Shown: positions 8,607 to 18,083 of the stretch, in pieces | How positions within the stretch are numbered: position 1 is the stretch's first letter | Layout: every line of letters begins with the position of its first letter | Assembly (NCBI GenBank): GCA_913045325.1 | Contig: CAJWPZ010000008.1 | Coordinates: forward strand, 1-62,001 | Source: an uncultured Flavobacteriaceae bacterium | GTDB lineage: Bacteria > Bacteroidota > Bacteroidia > Flavobacteriales > Flavobacteriaceae | Direction: 5' to 3' | Length of the DNA: 62,001 nt | The notes under the pieces: generated by a model | Databases searched by the model: none | Seen by the model: the letters and a program-made list of their open reading frames with translations, nothing else | What the model was told of the DNA's origin: nothing | Made by a program: the position numbers and the translations under genes

Positions 8607-9584
8607 ATGAAAAAACTTCTTATCCTTGCCACTTGCGGAATGTTTCTATTTCCATCTTGTGTAGCATCAAAAAAGTACAAAGCCTTAGAGGCCAACTACA
8701 AAAAAAATAAAGATTTACTCAACACTGCAACCGTGCTTTTAAATGCCTGTGATAAAGACAAAGCTACAGCAAATGCTAGATTACAATCTTTAGAGGAGCG
8801 TTTGGCAGACATGCGTAAAACAAATCAAGACCTTATTAGAACCTCTCAAGACATGACTGTCTTGACTACAAAAGGAGCTAGTAATCTTGAAAAATCATTG
8901 GAGAGTTTAAAAGAAAAAGATCTTAAAATTTCAAGATTACAAGATGCACTTACCAAGAAAGACAGCGTAACACTTGCCCTTGTGACAAGCCTGAAAAAAG
9001 AAGTAGGTATCAATGACCAAGACATTGAGATTAATGTAGAGAAAAGTGTGGTATTTATCTCTTTGAGTGATAAAGTATTATTTTCTACAGGAAGTTATAA
9101 TGTAACAGAGAGAGCTAGAGAGATTTTAGGAAAAGTTGCCACAGTAATTAACGGTAAGCCAGAATTTGAAGCTATGGTAGAAAGCCATACAGACAATGTG
9201 CCATATAATGGCAGTGGTGTTCTTCAAGACAACTGGGATCTTAGTGTAAAACGTGCTACTTCTATTGTAAGAGTATTACAAGACCTAGGTGTTAAGCCAC
9301 AACAGTTAATAGCTGCTGGTCGTGGAGAGTACCTTCCACTGGTTGATAATGACACTCCAGAAAACAAATCAAGAAATAGAAGAACAAAAATATTAATTCT
9401 TCCTAAAATTGATCAATTCTACAAAATGATAGAAGATGAAATGAAAAATATGTCTGAAGGGCAACCAGAAGAGACACCTGCAGAAATTCAAGAAACTACC
9501 CCTGAAGAGCTGGAAGAAAATACCCCAGAACAGGAAAAGGAAAACACACCTGAAGAAAAAAAGGACAACACACCTCAACTCTAA
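8607..9584 (+). CDS. OmpA-family lipoprotein with coiled coil and repetitive acidic tail
   Basis: The start is placed at ATG 8607 (MKKLLILATC), because it gives a proper lipoprotein signal with FPSC and the lipid cysteine at residue 18. An upstream in-frame ATG at 8571 would bury the signal. Residues about 25-125 are a coiled coil. Residues about 145-270 are the OmpA peptidoglycan-binding domain, with VLFSTGSYNVTERAREIL, VESHTDN, NWDLSVKRATSIV and NKSRNRRTKILI. The last 45 residues are low-complexity, Glu/Pro/Thr-rich, with repeated NTPE-type units. It probably tethers the outer membrane to peptidoglycan. A strong terminator follows, so it is likely transcribed alone. Confidence 0.9.
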   Translation: MKKLLILATCGMFLFPSCVASKKYKALEANYKKNKDLLNTATVLLNACDKDKATANARLQSLEERLADMRKTNQDLIRTSQDMTVLTTKGASNLEKSLESLKEKDLKISRLQDALTKKDSVTLALVTSLKKEVGINDQDIEINVEKSVVFISLSDKVLFSTGSYNVTERAREILGKVATVINGKPEFEAMVESHTDNVPYNGSGVLQDNWDLSVKRATSIVRVLQDLGVKPQQLIAAGRGEYLPLVDNDTPENKSRNRRTKILILPKIDQFYKMIEDEMKNMSEGQPEETPAEIQETTPEELEENTPEQEKENTPEEKKDNTPQL

Positions 9585-9603
9585 ACAGGTATTACCTATA
9601 ATT

Positions 9604-9633
9604 AAAATCCCAACCCTATGGTTGGGATTTTTT
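9604..9633 (+). terminator. Intrinsic terminator after the OmpA-like gene
   Basis: A perfect 12-bp stem (AAAATCCCAACC with GGTTGGGATTTT) closes a 4-base loop and runs into a T-tract, 20 bp after the stop at 9584. Confidence 0.85.
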
Positions 9634-9700
9634 AGTTGTACCCATTTTAAATGCTATTATACATCAGGACGATGCTATCAAAACTTATATTTTTAAAAAC

Positions 9701-9739
9701 AAAAAAAGCCTGTGCTATAATCTAACACAGGCTTTTTTT
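9701..9739. terminator. Bidirectional terminator between convergent genes
   Basis: An A-run followed by GCCTGTG pairs with CACAGGC followed by a T-run, giving a 14-bp stem with an 11-base loop. It lies 15 bp from the stop of the minus-strand DUF5606 gene and can also stop read-through from the OmpA-like gene. Confidence 0.8.
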
Positions 9740-9753
9740 ATATTCAGTATGCT

Positions 9754-10290
9754 TTATTTTTTCTTAGCAGTGGTTACCTTTTTATTTTGAGTAACTGCTT
9801 TTTTAGTTGCTTTAACAGGCGCCTTATTTACTTGCTTACTTGCCGGGTTTTTTTTAGGGCTTGCTTTAGGAGCTTTATCTTCAGGTGTTGCATCTTTGGC
9901 AGGCTCAGAGAAGTCTGTAAATCCGTTTTTAACTAAAAGATTATACCATTGTACCACTTTTTTGATATCACTTGGATAGACGCGGTCTTCATCATAGTCT
10001 GGCAAAATACCAAAAAAGAATTCTTCTAACTCTAATTTTGGCACCTTATGGCTAATGGTTTGTTTACCATCTTCCTTGGTTGCAATCTTTTGAAATATTT
10101 CACGAAGTGGCACCTCTTGAGTCAAGGTATAGATAGCAATTTCTGTAAGTAAACTTACATTGTGCCTTGCGCTCACGCTAATTTTTTTCTGGTCTAATAA
10201 AGACTCTGCCAAAAAACCACTACGTGTTTGCTTGGTCATTTTATACAATCCTGGCTTTCCTGAAATTGATAATACTTTTTCTAAACTCAT
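9754..10290 (-). CDS. DUF5606 domain protein with lysine/alanine-rich tail
   Basis: This 178-residue protein begins MSLEKVLSISGKPGLYKMTKQTRSGFLAESLLDQKK, which I recognise as the DUF5606 family of Bacteroidota. The folded part spans about residues 1-130 and includes VPLREIFQKI and WYNLLVKNGF. The last 50 residues are a disordered Lys/Ala/Pro tail resembling histone-like tails, which could bind nucleic acid; that is inference. There is no signal peptide. Peptide deformylase lies just upstream on the same strand with a 112-bp gap, so an own promoter is likely. Function is unknown. Confidence 0.82.
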   Translation of the reverse strand: MSLEKVLSISGKPGLYKMTKQTRSGFLAESLLDQKKISVSARHNVSLLTEIAIYTLTQEVPLREIFQKIATKEDGKQTISHKVPKLELEEFFFGILPDYDEDRVYPSDIKKVVQWYNLLVKNGFTDFSEPAKDATPEDKAPKASPKKNPASKQVNKAPVKATKKAVTQNKKVTTAKKK

Positions 10291-10402
10291 AACTATTAAA
10301 AAATCTTTAAGTGCGAAATGTTAGGCTTTAATTTTCAAACAACACTATTTATTGTTTGTATTTGTTGCAAAGATGTTTTGAAATTTTTTGATACGCAACC
10401 CT

Positions 10403-10993
10403 TTAGCGTTTCTTTTTAGCATTAGGAAAACGCATCCGGTAATCTACAGTTGCTTTTCCTTTACTAATGTTTGTTAATCTACCTTTTAGGATCCTCTTTT
10501 TTAAAGAAGAGAGTTTGTCTGTAAATAAAATACCCTCGATATGGTCATACTCATGTTGTATAATTCTGGCAATAATACCCGTATACTTTTGGGTGTGTTT
10601 TGTAAAGCTTTCATCATAGTACTCTATAGTAATATCTGGCTTTCTGTAAACATCTTCACGCACATCTGGTATACTTAAACAACCCTCGTTGAAAGCAAAC
10701 TCTTCCCCTTGCTCCTCTAGTATAGTAGCGTTAATAAAGGTTTTTTTAAATCCCTGAACCTGGGCTAGTTCTTGAGCATCCATTTGATCCTCGTCAGCAA
10801 AAGGACTTGCATCCACCAAAAACACACGAATTGGCAAACCAATTTGTGGTGCCGCCAAACCTACTCCACTTGCGCCGTACATGGTTTCATACATGTTTTC
10901 TAACAGGGTGTCTAAATTAGGGTATGCCTTAGGTATATCTTTACATTCTTTTCTTAAAACAGGATCGCCGTAGGCTACAATGGGTAAAATCAT
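10403..10993 (-). CDS. def: Peptide deformylase
   Basis: The 196-residue enzyme removes the formyl group from the initiator methionine of new proteins. All three family motifs are present: GVGLAAPQIG near residue 45, EGCLSIP near 105 with the metal-binding cysteine, and QHEYDHIEG near 148 with the two metal-binding histidines and catalytic glutamate. Length is normal for bacterial type I deformylases. The next gene upstream is ruvX, only 6 bp away, so the two are almost certainly one transcript. Confidence 0.96.
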   Translation of the reverse strand: MILPIVAYGDPVLRKECKDIPKAYPNLDTLLENMYETMYGASGVGLAAPQIGLPIRVFLVDASPFADEDQMDAQELAQVQGFKKTFINATILEEQGEEFAFNEGCLSIPDVREDVYRKPDITIEYYDESFTKHTQKYTGIIARIIQHEYDHIEGILFTDKLSSLKKRILKGRLTNISKGKATVDYRMRFPNAKKKR

Positions 10994-10999
10994 TTTTTA

Positions 11000-11413
11000 T
11001 TATTTAGTATATAAAAATTGTTGCAAAATAATGGTAGCACTTATTTCATCTACAAGGGCTTTGTTTTGTCTTTGTTTTTTTTTCAAGCCGCTATCAATCA
11101 TGGTCTGAAAAGCCATTTTACTTGTAAAGCGTTCATCTACTCTCACTATTGCAATACTGGGAAATTTAACCCTAAATCCCTTAATGAAATTTTGAATATT
11201 CCCTTCAATACTTGATGGCGTTCCATCTCTTTGGGTGGGCTCACCAATTACAATGGTTTCTACCTTTTGCTCAGAAAAATAGTGGCTTAAAAAAGGCATG
11301 AGGGTGTGAGTTTCTACCGTGGTAAGACCAGAGGCAATAAGCTGCAACTCATCAGTCACGGCAATACCTGTGCGTTTACTTCCGTAGTCTATAGCGAGGA
11401 TTCTTCCCATCAT
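11000..11413 (-). CDS. ruvX: YqgF/RuvX RNase H-fold nuclease (16S rRNA processing / putative Holliday junction resolvase)
   Basis: The 137-residue protein has the RNase H-like YqgF pattern: RILAIDYGSKRTGIAVTD at the start, VIGEPTQRDGTP in the middle, VDERFTSKMA and a final DEISATIILQQFL. In Escherichia coli YqgF is needed for maturation of the 16S rRNA 5' end; a Holliday junction role was proposed earlier. Two adjacent ATG codons (11413 and 11410) could each start it, and family members usually begin MGR, favouring the second. TATTTTTG at 11419-11426 on the minus strand may be a promoter element leaving a very short leader. It is in an operon with def and divergent from dapD. Confidence 0.92.
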   Translation of the reverse strand: MMGRILAIDYGSKRTGIAVTDELQLIASGLTTVETHTLMPFLSHYFSEQKVETIVIGEPTQRDGTPSSIEGNIQNFIKGFRVKFPSIAIVRVDERFTSKMAFQTMIDSGLKKKQRQNKALVDEISATIILQQFLYTK

Positions 11414-11478
11414 TAGTGCAAAAATAAAGGTTTATAGTATAGTATGCTAGATATGGTGTATTTAATCAATAGGGTGTT

Positions 11479-11486
11479 TATATTTG
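11479..11486 (+). promoter_or_regulatory. Candidate -7 element for dapD
   Basis: TATATTTG fits the TAnnTTTG consensus exactly and lies 34 bp before the dapD ATG. No good -33 element is seen upstream, so support is moderate. Confidence 0.4.
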
Positions 11487-11520
11487 TATATTGTAAAAAA
11501 ACACAACCAGAATATACACC

Positions 11521-12336
11521 ATGAAAGACCTTCAAAATACAATAGAAAAAGCCTGGGAAGACCGTTCTTTATTAAACCAACAACCAACCATAGATGCCAT
11601 TAGAGAAGTGGTGCGTTTGTGTGATCTAGGTATACTGCGTTGTGCAGAGCCAACAGAAGATGGCTGGAAGGTGAACCAATGGGTAAAAAAAGGGATTGTT
11701 TTATATTTCCCAATACAAAAAATGGAAACCTTAGAGGCGGGTATTTTTGAGTATCATGATAAAATCCCTTTAAAAACAGGATATAAAGAAAAAGGGATTC
11801 GGGTAGTACCTAATGCTATTGCGCGTCACGGAGCCTATATAAGTAAAGGGGTTATTCTTATGCCTAGTTATGTAAATATTGGCGCATATGTAGACCAAGG
11901 TACCATGGTAGACACCTGGGCAACTGTTGGAAGTTGTGCTCAAATAGGCAAAGATGTCCACCTGAGTGGAGGCGTTGGTATAGGAGGCGTGTTAGAGCCC
12001 CTGCAAGCAGCACCAGTTATTATTGAAGATGGCGCTTTTATTGGTTCACGTTGTATTGTTGTAGAAGGAGTACGTGTAGAAAAAGAAGCTGTTTTAGGCG
12101 CCAATGTAGTGCTTACCATGAGCACCAAAATTATAGATGTAACAGGCCAAACTCCAGTTGAAACAAAAGGAGTTGTTCCTGCAAGGTCTGTGGTGATTCC
12201 TGGAAGTTATACAAAAACGTTTCCTGCTGGAAATTTTCAAGTTCCATGCGCCTTAATTATTGGAAAAAGAAAAGAAAGCACCAACAGAAAAACATCTTTA
12301 AATGATGCCCTGCGTGAATATAACGTGGCCATATAA
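11521..12336 (+). CDS. dapD: Tetrahydrodipicolinate N-succinyltransferase
   Basis: The 271-residue enzyme transfers succinyl from succinyl-CoA to tetrahydrodipicolinate in the lysine/meso-diaminopimelate pathway. The N-terminal helical domain covers about residues 1-90. A left-handed beta-helix of hexapeptide repeats follows (VVPNAIARHGAYI, IGAYVDQGTMVDTWATVGSC, GGVGIGGVLEP, FIGSRCIVVEGV). The C-terminal GKRKESTNRKTSLNDALR is typical. Length matches DapD. With dapA at 35156 in the same window, it suggests the succinylase branch of lysine synthesis. The gene appears to be transcribed alone, divergent from ruvX. Confidence 0.96.
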   Translation: MKDLQNTIEKAWEDRSLLNQQPTIDAIREVVRLCDLGILRCAEPTEDGWKVNQWVKKGIVLYFPIQKMETLEAGIFEYHDKIPLKTGYKEKGIRVVPNAIARHGAYISKGVILMPSYVNIGAYVDQGTMVDTWATVGSCAQIGKDVHLSGGVGIGGVLEPLQAAPVIIEDGAFIGSRCIVVEGVRVEKEAVLGANVVLTMSTKIIDVTGQTPVETKGVVPARSVVIPGSYTKTFPAGNFQVPCALIIGKRKESTNRKTSLNDALREYNVAI

Positions 12337-12409
12337 AGTAAGAAACTAAGCACATTACAGCGGTTTTCTAAATTAAAAAAACCTTATATTTAGCATAGTT
12401 ATTATAGCT

Positions 12410-14836
12410 ATGAAATCTCTTGTTTTTTTTTATTTATTATTGATATTCTCTCCAGTGATTTTGGTGGCACAAGAAGTAGCTGTTTTTACCCAATTTAATG
12501 GACAGTATGACTACCTAGCATTTGGAAACACTCTAAACACCGGAGAGAACACAGGTGCTGTACCCCCAACACCCTGTGAGATTTTAACCTCTAGTAGTGC
12601 AAACTTTGAACTACAACCAGATCAGCAGCTAATTGCTGCGTACCTGTATTGGGCTGGTTCTGGAACGGGAGATTTTCAGGTAACACTAAATGGTGACCAA
12701 ATTACTGCCCAAAGAACTTTTTCAGAAACCATTAGTAATGGATTGGTCTATTTTGCAGCTTTTGCAGATGTAACCTCGCTTGTTCAAGCAACTGGTAATG
12801 GCTTATACACCCTTGCAGAGTTAGACCTAACAGGTATTATTGCTCCTTATTGTGAAAACACGACAAACTTTGCTGGATGGGCAATTACCGTTATTTATCA
12901 GGACAATACGTTGCCTTTAAATCAGGTTACTGTATTTGATGGACTGGAGAGTGTTTCTGCAACCAATACTAATCTTACAATTAATCTATCAAACATAAAT
13001 GTACTAGACAACGATGGGGCCAAAATTGGATTTTTAGCCTGGGAAGGTGACCAATCTCTTTCTGTCAATGAAACCCTTCAAATTAATGGGAATATTATTT
13101 CTAACCCACCACTAAACCCTGCAGATAATGCTTTTAATGGCACCAATAGCTTTACCCAAAACGAGCTTTTGTACAATATGGACATAGATTTTTATTCCAT
13201 AGAAAACAATATTAGTCCCGGAGATACAAGCGCTGTTATAGACCTAACCTCTGGGCAAGACTTTGTAATGATTAACACTATTATTACGGTGTTAAATTCT
13301 CAATTGCCAGATGCCACCATAAGCATCGATACGGTTCAAGGAGGTGATCTTTGTGGAGATAGAGATCTAGAAATTACCTATACGGTATACAATTTAAATT
13401 GTACAGACCCCCTACCCGCTGGTACACCTATTGCCTTTTATGGAGACACTACCCTTGTTGGCCAGAGTCAAACCAATGCTATAATACCAATTGGTGGGCA
13501 ACAAACCAATACCATTACTATTACCATACCCTCTGAAATTGGAGCAGATTTCCAGCTCAATGTATTTGTAGATGATAATGGAGCTGGAGTAGGTACGGTG
13601 TATGAAATTATAGAAGACAACAACCAAGACACCCTGGCAATCTCGCTTTTGGAGCTGCCACAGCAAAGCGTGTTAGAAGACTTGGAGCTTTGCAATGTAA
13701 TTCCTGGGCTACTTTTTGATTTAACACAAGGAGTTGTCCAGGCAGATAGCCAGTCACTACTAAGTTTTTATGAGTCTGTTGCAGATGCTACCACAAGTCA
13801 AAATGCTATTGTAAATCCTAGCAATTATTCAAACATTCAAAACCCGCAAGAGATTTTTGTAAGATCAGACAACACCCAATGTTTTATTGTAGATTCTTTT
13901 AATATTGCGGTACTTGATTGCTTACTTCCAGATGCAACCATTGTTGTCAACGGCCCTCTCAATACCTGTAGAGAAGAATCTCTAAAGGTGCAATACACCG
14001 TTTATAATACTCTTGGAACGAGCCCTTTACCCAGCAATACCCCTATCGCATTTTATATTGACGGGCAACTTGCAGGACAAACACAAACTCAAGAAATTAT
14101 TGCCATTGGAGACAGCCAGGATGGTTTTATTGAAATTACATTAGAGGGCTCCATACCAAATAGTTTTATTTTTCTGGCCGCTGTAGATGATACAGGAACA
14201 AATCAAGGTGTGGTTGAAGAGCGCAACGAAACAAATAATCATTTTACAACACCAGTTGAGTTTCAAACCATAGAGGCCATACCACCGCTACCAAATTTAC
14301 TATTGTGTAATGAAGGTTTTAATAGCGCCGTTTTTGATCTTACCGTACAAAATGATTTAATAACCAGCAATACAGATGATATAGTAAGCTATTACACCTC
14401 TTTAGAAAATGCGCTGTCAAGTACCTTTGTTATTACAAATCCTTCAAGCTACCAAAGTGAGAGTGGTGTGCAAGAAATTTTTGTTAGGCTAGATACATCT
14501 GTTTGCTTTGCTGTAAGTTCTTTTTGGATTTCCGTAGAGAATTGCCCTCCTTTTGTGCCTCAAGGATTTTCTCCCAACAGGGATACCATTAATGATGTAT
14601 TTGAGATTTCAGGATTACTAAATATCTATGAAAACTTTGAGCTTAAAATATATTCTAGAGAAGGTACATTAATATACAGGGGAGGAAATACACAAGGCTT
14701 CTGGAACGCCATACCAAACACAGGAATGTTGTATGAAAAGAAACTAGTTCCTGTGGGCACCTATTATTACGTGTTATTATTAAATGACCCATCAATGCCA
14801 AGCCCGCTTATTGGCTATGTATACGTAAACTATTAA
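12410..14836 (+). CDS. Secreted repeat protein with type IX secretion sorting domain (type B, gliding-motility C-terminal family)
   Basis: The 808-residue protein has a signal peptide cleaved after VLVA (about residue 20). Residues 21-298 form an N-terminal beta-rich domain ending in FVMINTIITVLN. Two tandem copies of about 205 residues follow (about 300-504 and 507-712). Each has a CARDB-like half (TYTVYN..PLP..TPIAFY) and a second half with LFDLT, FYES/YYTS, NPSNY/NPSSY and QEIFVR. Residues 714-808 are the type B sorting domain, FVPQGFSPNRDTINDVFEI through GTYYYVLLLND. It is therefore expected to cross the outer membrane by the type IX system and stay at the surface or be released. The ligand is unknown; adhesion is an inference from domain type. 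Confidence 0.9.
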   Translation: MKSLVFFYLLLIFSPVILVAQEVAVFTQFNGQYDYLAFGNTLNTGENTGAVPPTPCEILTSSSANFELQPDQQLIAAYLYWAGSGTGDFQVTLNGDQITAQRTFSETISNGLVYFAAFADVTSLVQATGNGLYTLAELDLTGIIAPYCENTTNFAGWAITVIYQDNTLPLNQVTVFDGLESVSATNTNLTINLSNINVLDNDGAKIGFLAWEGDQSLSVNETLQINGNIISNPPLNPADNAFNGTNSFTQNELLYNMDIDFYSIENNISPGDTSAVIDLTSGQDFVMINTIITVLNSQLPDATISIDTVQGGDLCGDRDLEITYTVYNLNCTDPLPAGTPIAFYGDTTLVGQSQTNAIIPIGGQQTNTITITIPSEIGADFQLNVFVDDNGAGVGTVYEIIEDNNQDTLAISLLELPQQSVLEDLELCNVIPGLLFDLTQGVVQADSQSLLSFYESVADATTSQNAIVNPSNYSNIQNPQEIFVRSDNTQCFIVDSFNIAVLDCLLPDATIVVNGPLNTCREESLKVQYTVYNTLGTSPLPSNTPIAFYIDGQLAGQTQTQEIIAIGDSQDGFIEITLEGSIPNSFIFLAAVDDTGTNQGVVEERNETNNHFTTPVEFQTIEAIPPLPNLLLCNEGFNSAVFDLTVQNDLITSNTDDIVSYYTSLENALSSTFVITNPSSYQSESGVQEIFVRLDTSVCFAVSSFWISVENCPPFVPQGFSPNRDTINDVFEISGLLNIYENFELKIYSREGTLIYRGGNTQGFWNAIPNTGMLYEKKLVPVGTYYYVLLLNDPSMPSPLIGYVYVNY

Positions 14837-14842
14837 TCACTG

Positions 14843-14869
14843 TTGCGCCCCTAAATAGTCTTAACTTTG
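14843..14869 (+). promoter_or_regulatory. Candidate promoter for uvrB
   Basis: TTG at 14843-14845 and TAACTTTG at 14862-14869, separated by 16 bases, resemble the -33/-7 pair of Bacteroidota, giving a leader of about 70 bases. A second -7-like TATTTTTG at 14931-14938 lies only 7 bases before the ATG. Either or both could be used. Confidence 0.4.
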
Positions 14870-14945
14870 TTTTAATTACCCACAGCATTGTTTTGGGCTA
14901 ATTTTAAGGAATTGATGGGCTTAATTTGGCTATTTTTGCTCCTGT

Positions 14946-16949
14946 ATGAAATTCAATCTTGTTTCAAATTTTAAACCCACAGGAGACCAACCCCAGGCAA
15001 TTAAATCATTGGTTGATGGTATTAACTCCAAAGAACAATATCAAACACTTCTTGGAGTAACAGGAAGTGGAAAAACCTTTACTGTTGCCAATGTAATACA
15101 AGAGGTAGAAAAACCAACCCTTGTATTAGCGCACAATAAAACCCTAGCGGCGCAGCTGTACTCAGAGTTTAAACAATTCTTCCCAAACAATGCTGTAGAA
15201 TATTTTGTTTCCTACTATGACTACTACCAACCAGAGGCATTTATCCCGTCAAGTGGTGTTTATATAGAGAAAGATCTTTCTATTAATGAAGAAATTGAAG
15301 TAATGCGTCTAAGTACTACCTCTTCCCTACTCTCTGGTCGGCGTGATGTTATTGTAATTGCATCTGTATCCTGTTTGTATGGTATTGGAAATCCAGTTGA
15401 GTTTCAGAAAAATGTAATTTCACTTGAAAAAGGACAGGTAATTTCAAGAACAAAATTATTACACAAACTGGTTCAAAGTCTATACTCAAGAACCGAAGCA
15501 GATTTTAACCACGGTAATTTTCGTATCAAAGGAGACACGGTAGATATATTTCCTGGATATGCAGATAATGCCTTTAGAGTCCACTTTTTTGGAGATGAAA
15601 TTGAAGAAATTGAAGCCTTTGATCCATTAAATAACAACGTTATTGAAAAGTATGAGCGGTTAAATATTTATCCCGCTAATATGTTTGTAACCTCTCCAGA
15701 TGTGCTTCAAGGTGCTATCAAAGAAATTCAAGATGACTTAGTAAAACAAGTTGATTATTTTAAAGAAATAGGCAAACATCTAGAAGCAAAACGCCTGGAT
15801 GAACGTACTAACTTTGATTTAGAAATGATTAGAGAATTAGGCTATTGTAGTGGTATTGAAAACTACTCTCGCTACCTCGATGGACGTCTTGCAGGAACAA
15901 GACCCTTTTGTTTGCTGGACTTTTTCCCTGATGATTTTTTAATGATCGTTGATGAGTCTCATGTAAGTGTGCCTCAAGTTGGAGCTATGTATGGCGGTGA
16001 CAGATCCAGAAAAGTGAACCTTGTAGAGTACGGTTTTAGGCTCCCCGCTGCCATGGACAACAGACCATTAAAATTTGAAGAATTTGAAGCCATGCAAAAC
16101 CAGGTAATCTACGTGAGTGCTACCCCTGCAGATTATGAGCTAGAAAAAACTGACGGGGTGTATGTAGAGCAAATTATTAGACCCACTGGGCTATTAGACC
16201 CACCCATAGAAGTGCGCCCAAGTCTTAATCAAATAGATGATTTACTTGAAGAAATACATAAACGTATTGAGCTTGATGAGCGTGTCTTGGTTACCACATT
16301 AACCAAACGCATGGCAGAAGAGCTTACCAAATACATGGACCGTGTAAACATTCGGTGTCGTTATATTCATAGCGATGTAGACACCCTAGAGCGTGTAGAA
16401 ATAATGCAAGATTTACGCCTAGGGCTCTTTGATGTGCTGGTTGGTGTAAATTTACTTAGGGAAGGACTAGATTTACCAGAGGTGTCACTAGTTGCTATAT
16501 TAGATGCAGACAAAGAGGGCTTTTTAAGAAGTGAACGCTCTCTTACTCAAACCATAGGTCGTGCTGCAAGAAATTTAAACGGAAGGGCTATTTTATATGC
16601 TGATAAAATTACAAAGAGCATGCAAAAAACAATGGATGCAAGCCAGTATCGCAGAGAAAAACAAATGGCCCATAACACCAAACAAGGCATTACACCTATG
16701 GCCATTAAAAAGGGTTTTGAAAATTCCTTGACAAAATCAAAACAAGAAGCCTATGCCTTTGATACAAAAGACTCACTAGCAGCTCCAGAACCCGAGGGCC
16801 AATACCTAACAAAACCGCAGTTAGAGAAAAAAATAAGAGATACCAGAAAAGCGATGGAAAAATCTGCTAAAGAATTAGATTTTTTAATGGCAGCAAAACT
16901 AAGAGATAAAATAAAATCACTACAAAAAACCGTAGAAGAACTAGTGTAA
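14946..16949 (+). CDS. uvrB: Excinuclease ABC subunit B
   Basis: The 667-residue damage-verifying helicase of nucleotide excision repair is complete. Walker A GVTGSGKT lies at residues 37-44, and the damage-binding beta-hairpin [16 protein letters not shown] near 90. Helicase motifs include [60 protein letters not shown] and QTIGRAARN. The final 40 residues are the UVR motif that contacts UvrC ([21 protein letters not shown]). Length is normal. It is probably transcribed on its own. No uvrA or uvrC lies in the window, although the 20958 gene carries a UvrC-like nuclease half. Confidence 0.98.
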   Translation: MKFNLVSNFKPTGDQPQAIKSLVDGINSKEQYQTLLGVTGSGKTFTVANVIQEVEKPTLVLAHNKTLAAQLYSEFKQFFPNNAVEYFVSYYDYYQPEAFIPSSGVYIEKDLSINEEIEVMRLSTTSSLLSGRRDVIVIASVSCLYGIGNPVEFQKNVISLEKGQVISRTKLLHKLVQSLYSRTEADFNHGNFRIKGDTVDIFPGYADNAFRVHFFGDEIEEIEAFDPLNNNVIEKYERLNIYPANMFVTSPDVLQGAIKEIQDDLVKQVDYFKEIGKHLEAKRLDERTNFDLEMIRELGYCSGIENYSRYLDGRLAGTRPFCLLDFFPDDFLMIVDESHVSVPQVGAMYGGDRSRKVNLVEYGFRLPAAMDNRPLKFEEFEAMQNQVIYVSATPADYELEKTDGVYVEQIIRPTGLLDPPIEVRPSLNQIDDLLEEIHKRIELDERVLVTTLTKRMAEELTKYMDRVNIRCRYIHSDVDTLERVEIMQDLRLGLFDVLVGVNLLREGLDLPEVSLVAILDADKEGFLRSERSLTQTIGRAARNLNGRAILYADKITKSMQKTMDASQYRREKQMAHNTKQGITPMAIKKGFENSLTKSKQEAYAFDTKDSLAAPEPEGQYLTKPQLEKKIRDTRKAMEKSAKELDFLMAAKLRDKIKSLQKTVEELV

Positions 16950-17038
16950 CAACAGGTGTAGATTTTGAGGGTTTATTTTTCAGAAATATAGGATGTAAAC
17001 TCGCGATACTTCTACTTTTAAACTTGCGCTCAAAACAT

Positions 17039-17046
17039 TACATTTG
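17039..17046 (+). promoter_or_regulatory. Candidate -7 element for the Gfo/Idh-type gene
   Basis: TACATTTG fits TAnnTTTG. It lies inside the longer possible reading frame that begins at 17024 and 17 bp before ATG 17063, so it supports the shorter start. Confidence 0.4.
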
Positions 17047-17062
17047 TAGAAAAGAAACACCC

Positions 17063-18031
17063 ATGTTAAAAGCAGGAGTTCTAGGTGCAGGACACTTAGG
17101 AAAAATACATTTAAAATTACTACAGCAGTCAACAAAGTATACCTTAGTTGGTTTTTTTGACGCCAACCAAGAGGCTGCCGAGGCTATAGAGCAAGAGTAT
17201 GGTTATAAAAGCTTTCCAACGATGGAGGCCCTTATACAAGCCTGTGATATGGTTGATGTTGTAACCCCAACAATACATCACTATAAATGTGCAGAAAAAG
17301 TAATAACAGCGGGTAAGCATTTATTTATCGAAAAACCCATAACACATACCGTTGCCCAGGCAGATATTATTCGTGATTTAGCCAAAAAAAACGGGGTTCG
17401 AGGACAAGTTGGACAAGTAGAGCGTTTTAACCCAGCGTTTATGGCTGTAAACCACATGATAGACAAACCCATGTTTATTGAAGCCCATAGATTGGCTGAG
17501 TTTAATCCTCGCGGTACAGATGTTTCTGTAGTGTTGGATTTAATGATACATGATATAGATGCCATTTTAAGTGTTGTAAAAAGCGATGTGAAAAAAGTAC
17601 ACGCAAGTGGGGTGTCTGTCATTAGTGAAACGCCAGATATTGCCAATGCGCGTATTGAGTTTGAAAATGGATGTGTTGCCAATCTTACGGCCAGTCGTAT
17701 TTCTATGAAAAAAATGCGAAAGGCTAGGTTTTTTCAAAAGGACGCCTACATCTCTGTTGATTTTTTAGAGAAAAAATGTGAGGTGGTGAAAATGAAAGAT
17801 GCTCCAAAAAACCCGGATGACTTTGCCATGGTATTAACCAATGCTGAAGGAGTTAAAAAACAAATTTATTTTGATAATCCACAGGTGGCAACAAACAATG
17901 CTATTTTGGATGAACTTGATAGTTTTGCAGATGCAATAAAAAATGACACAACTCCAGAAGTATCTCTAACCCAAGGTGCTGAAGCATTGCGAGTAGCCAT
18001 GATGATCATTGAAAATTTTAAGAAACTATAA
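17063..18031 (+). CDS. Gfo/Idh/MocA-family NAD(P)-dependent oxidoreductase
   Basis: The start is set at ATG 17063, giving 322 residues beginning MLKAGVLGAGHLGKIHL, a Rossmann dinucleotide-binding motif at the very N-terminus as usual for the family. A start at 17024 would add 13 residues overlapping a promoter-like element. Downstream are VVTPTIHHYKCAEKVI, the conserved EKPITHT and VLDLMIHDIDAIL with the catalytic-site histidine. Members oxidise or reduce sugars, inositols or biliverdin-like substrates, and the substrate is not deducible here. It precedes the hydroxyacyl-CoA dehydrogenase by about 50 bp on the same strand. Confidence 0.88.
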   Translation: MLKAGVLGAGHLGKIHLKLLQQSTKYTLVGFFDANQEAAEAIEQEYGYKSFPTMEALIQACDMVDVVTPTIHHYKCAEKVITAGKHLFIEKPITHTVAQADIIRDLAKKNGVRGQVGQVERFNPAFMAVNHMIDKPMFIEAHRLAEFNPRGTDVSVVLDLMIHDIDAILSVVKSDVKKVHASGVSVISETPDIANARIEFENGCVANLTASRISMKKMRKARFFQKDAYISVDFLEKKCEVVKMKDAPKNPDDFAMVLTNAEGVKKQIYFDNPQVATNNAILDELDSFADAIKNDTTPEVSLTQGAEALRVAMMIIENFKKL

Positions 18032-18083
18032 CAATAAAGAACATAATAGTTCCATCAATAAAATCGATTAATACTTATATTTT

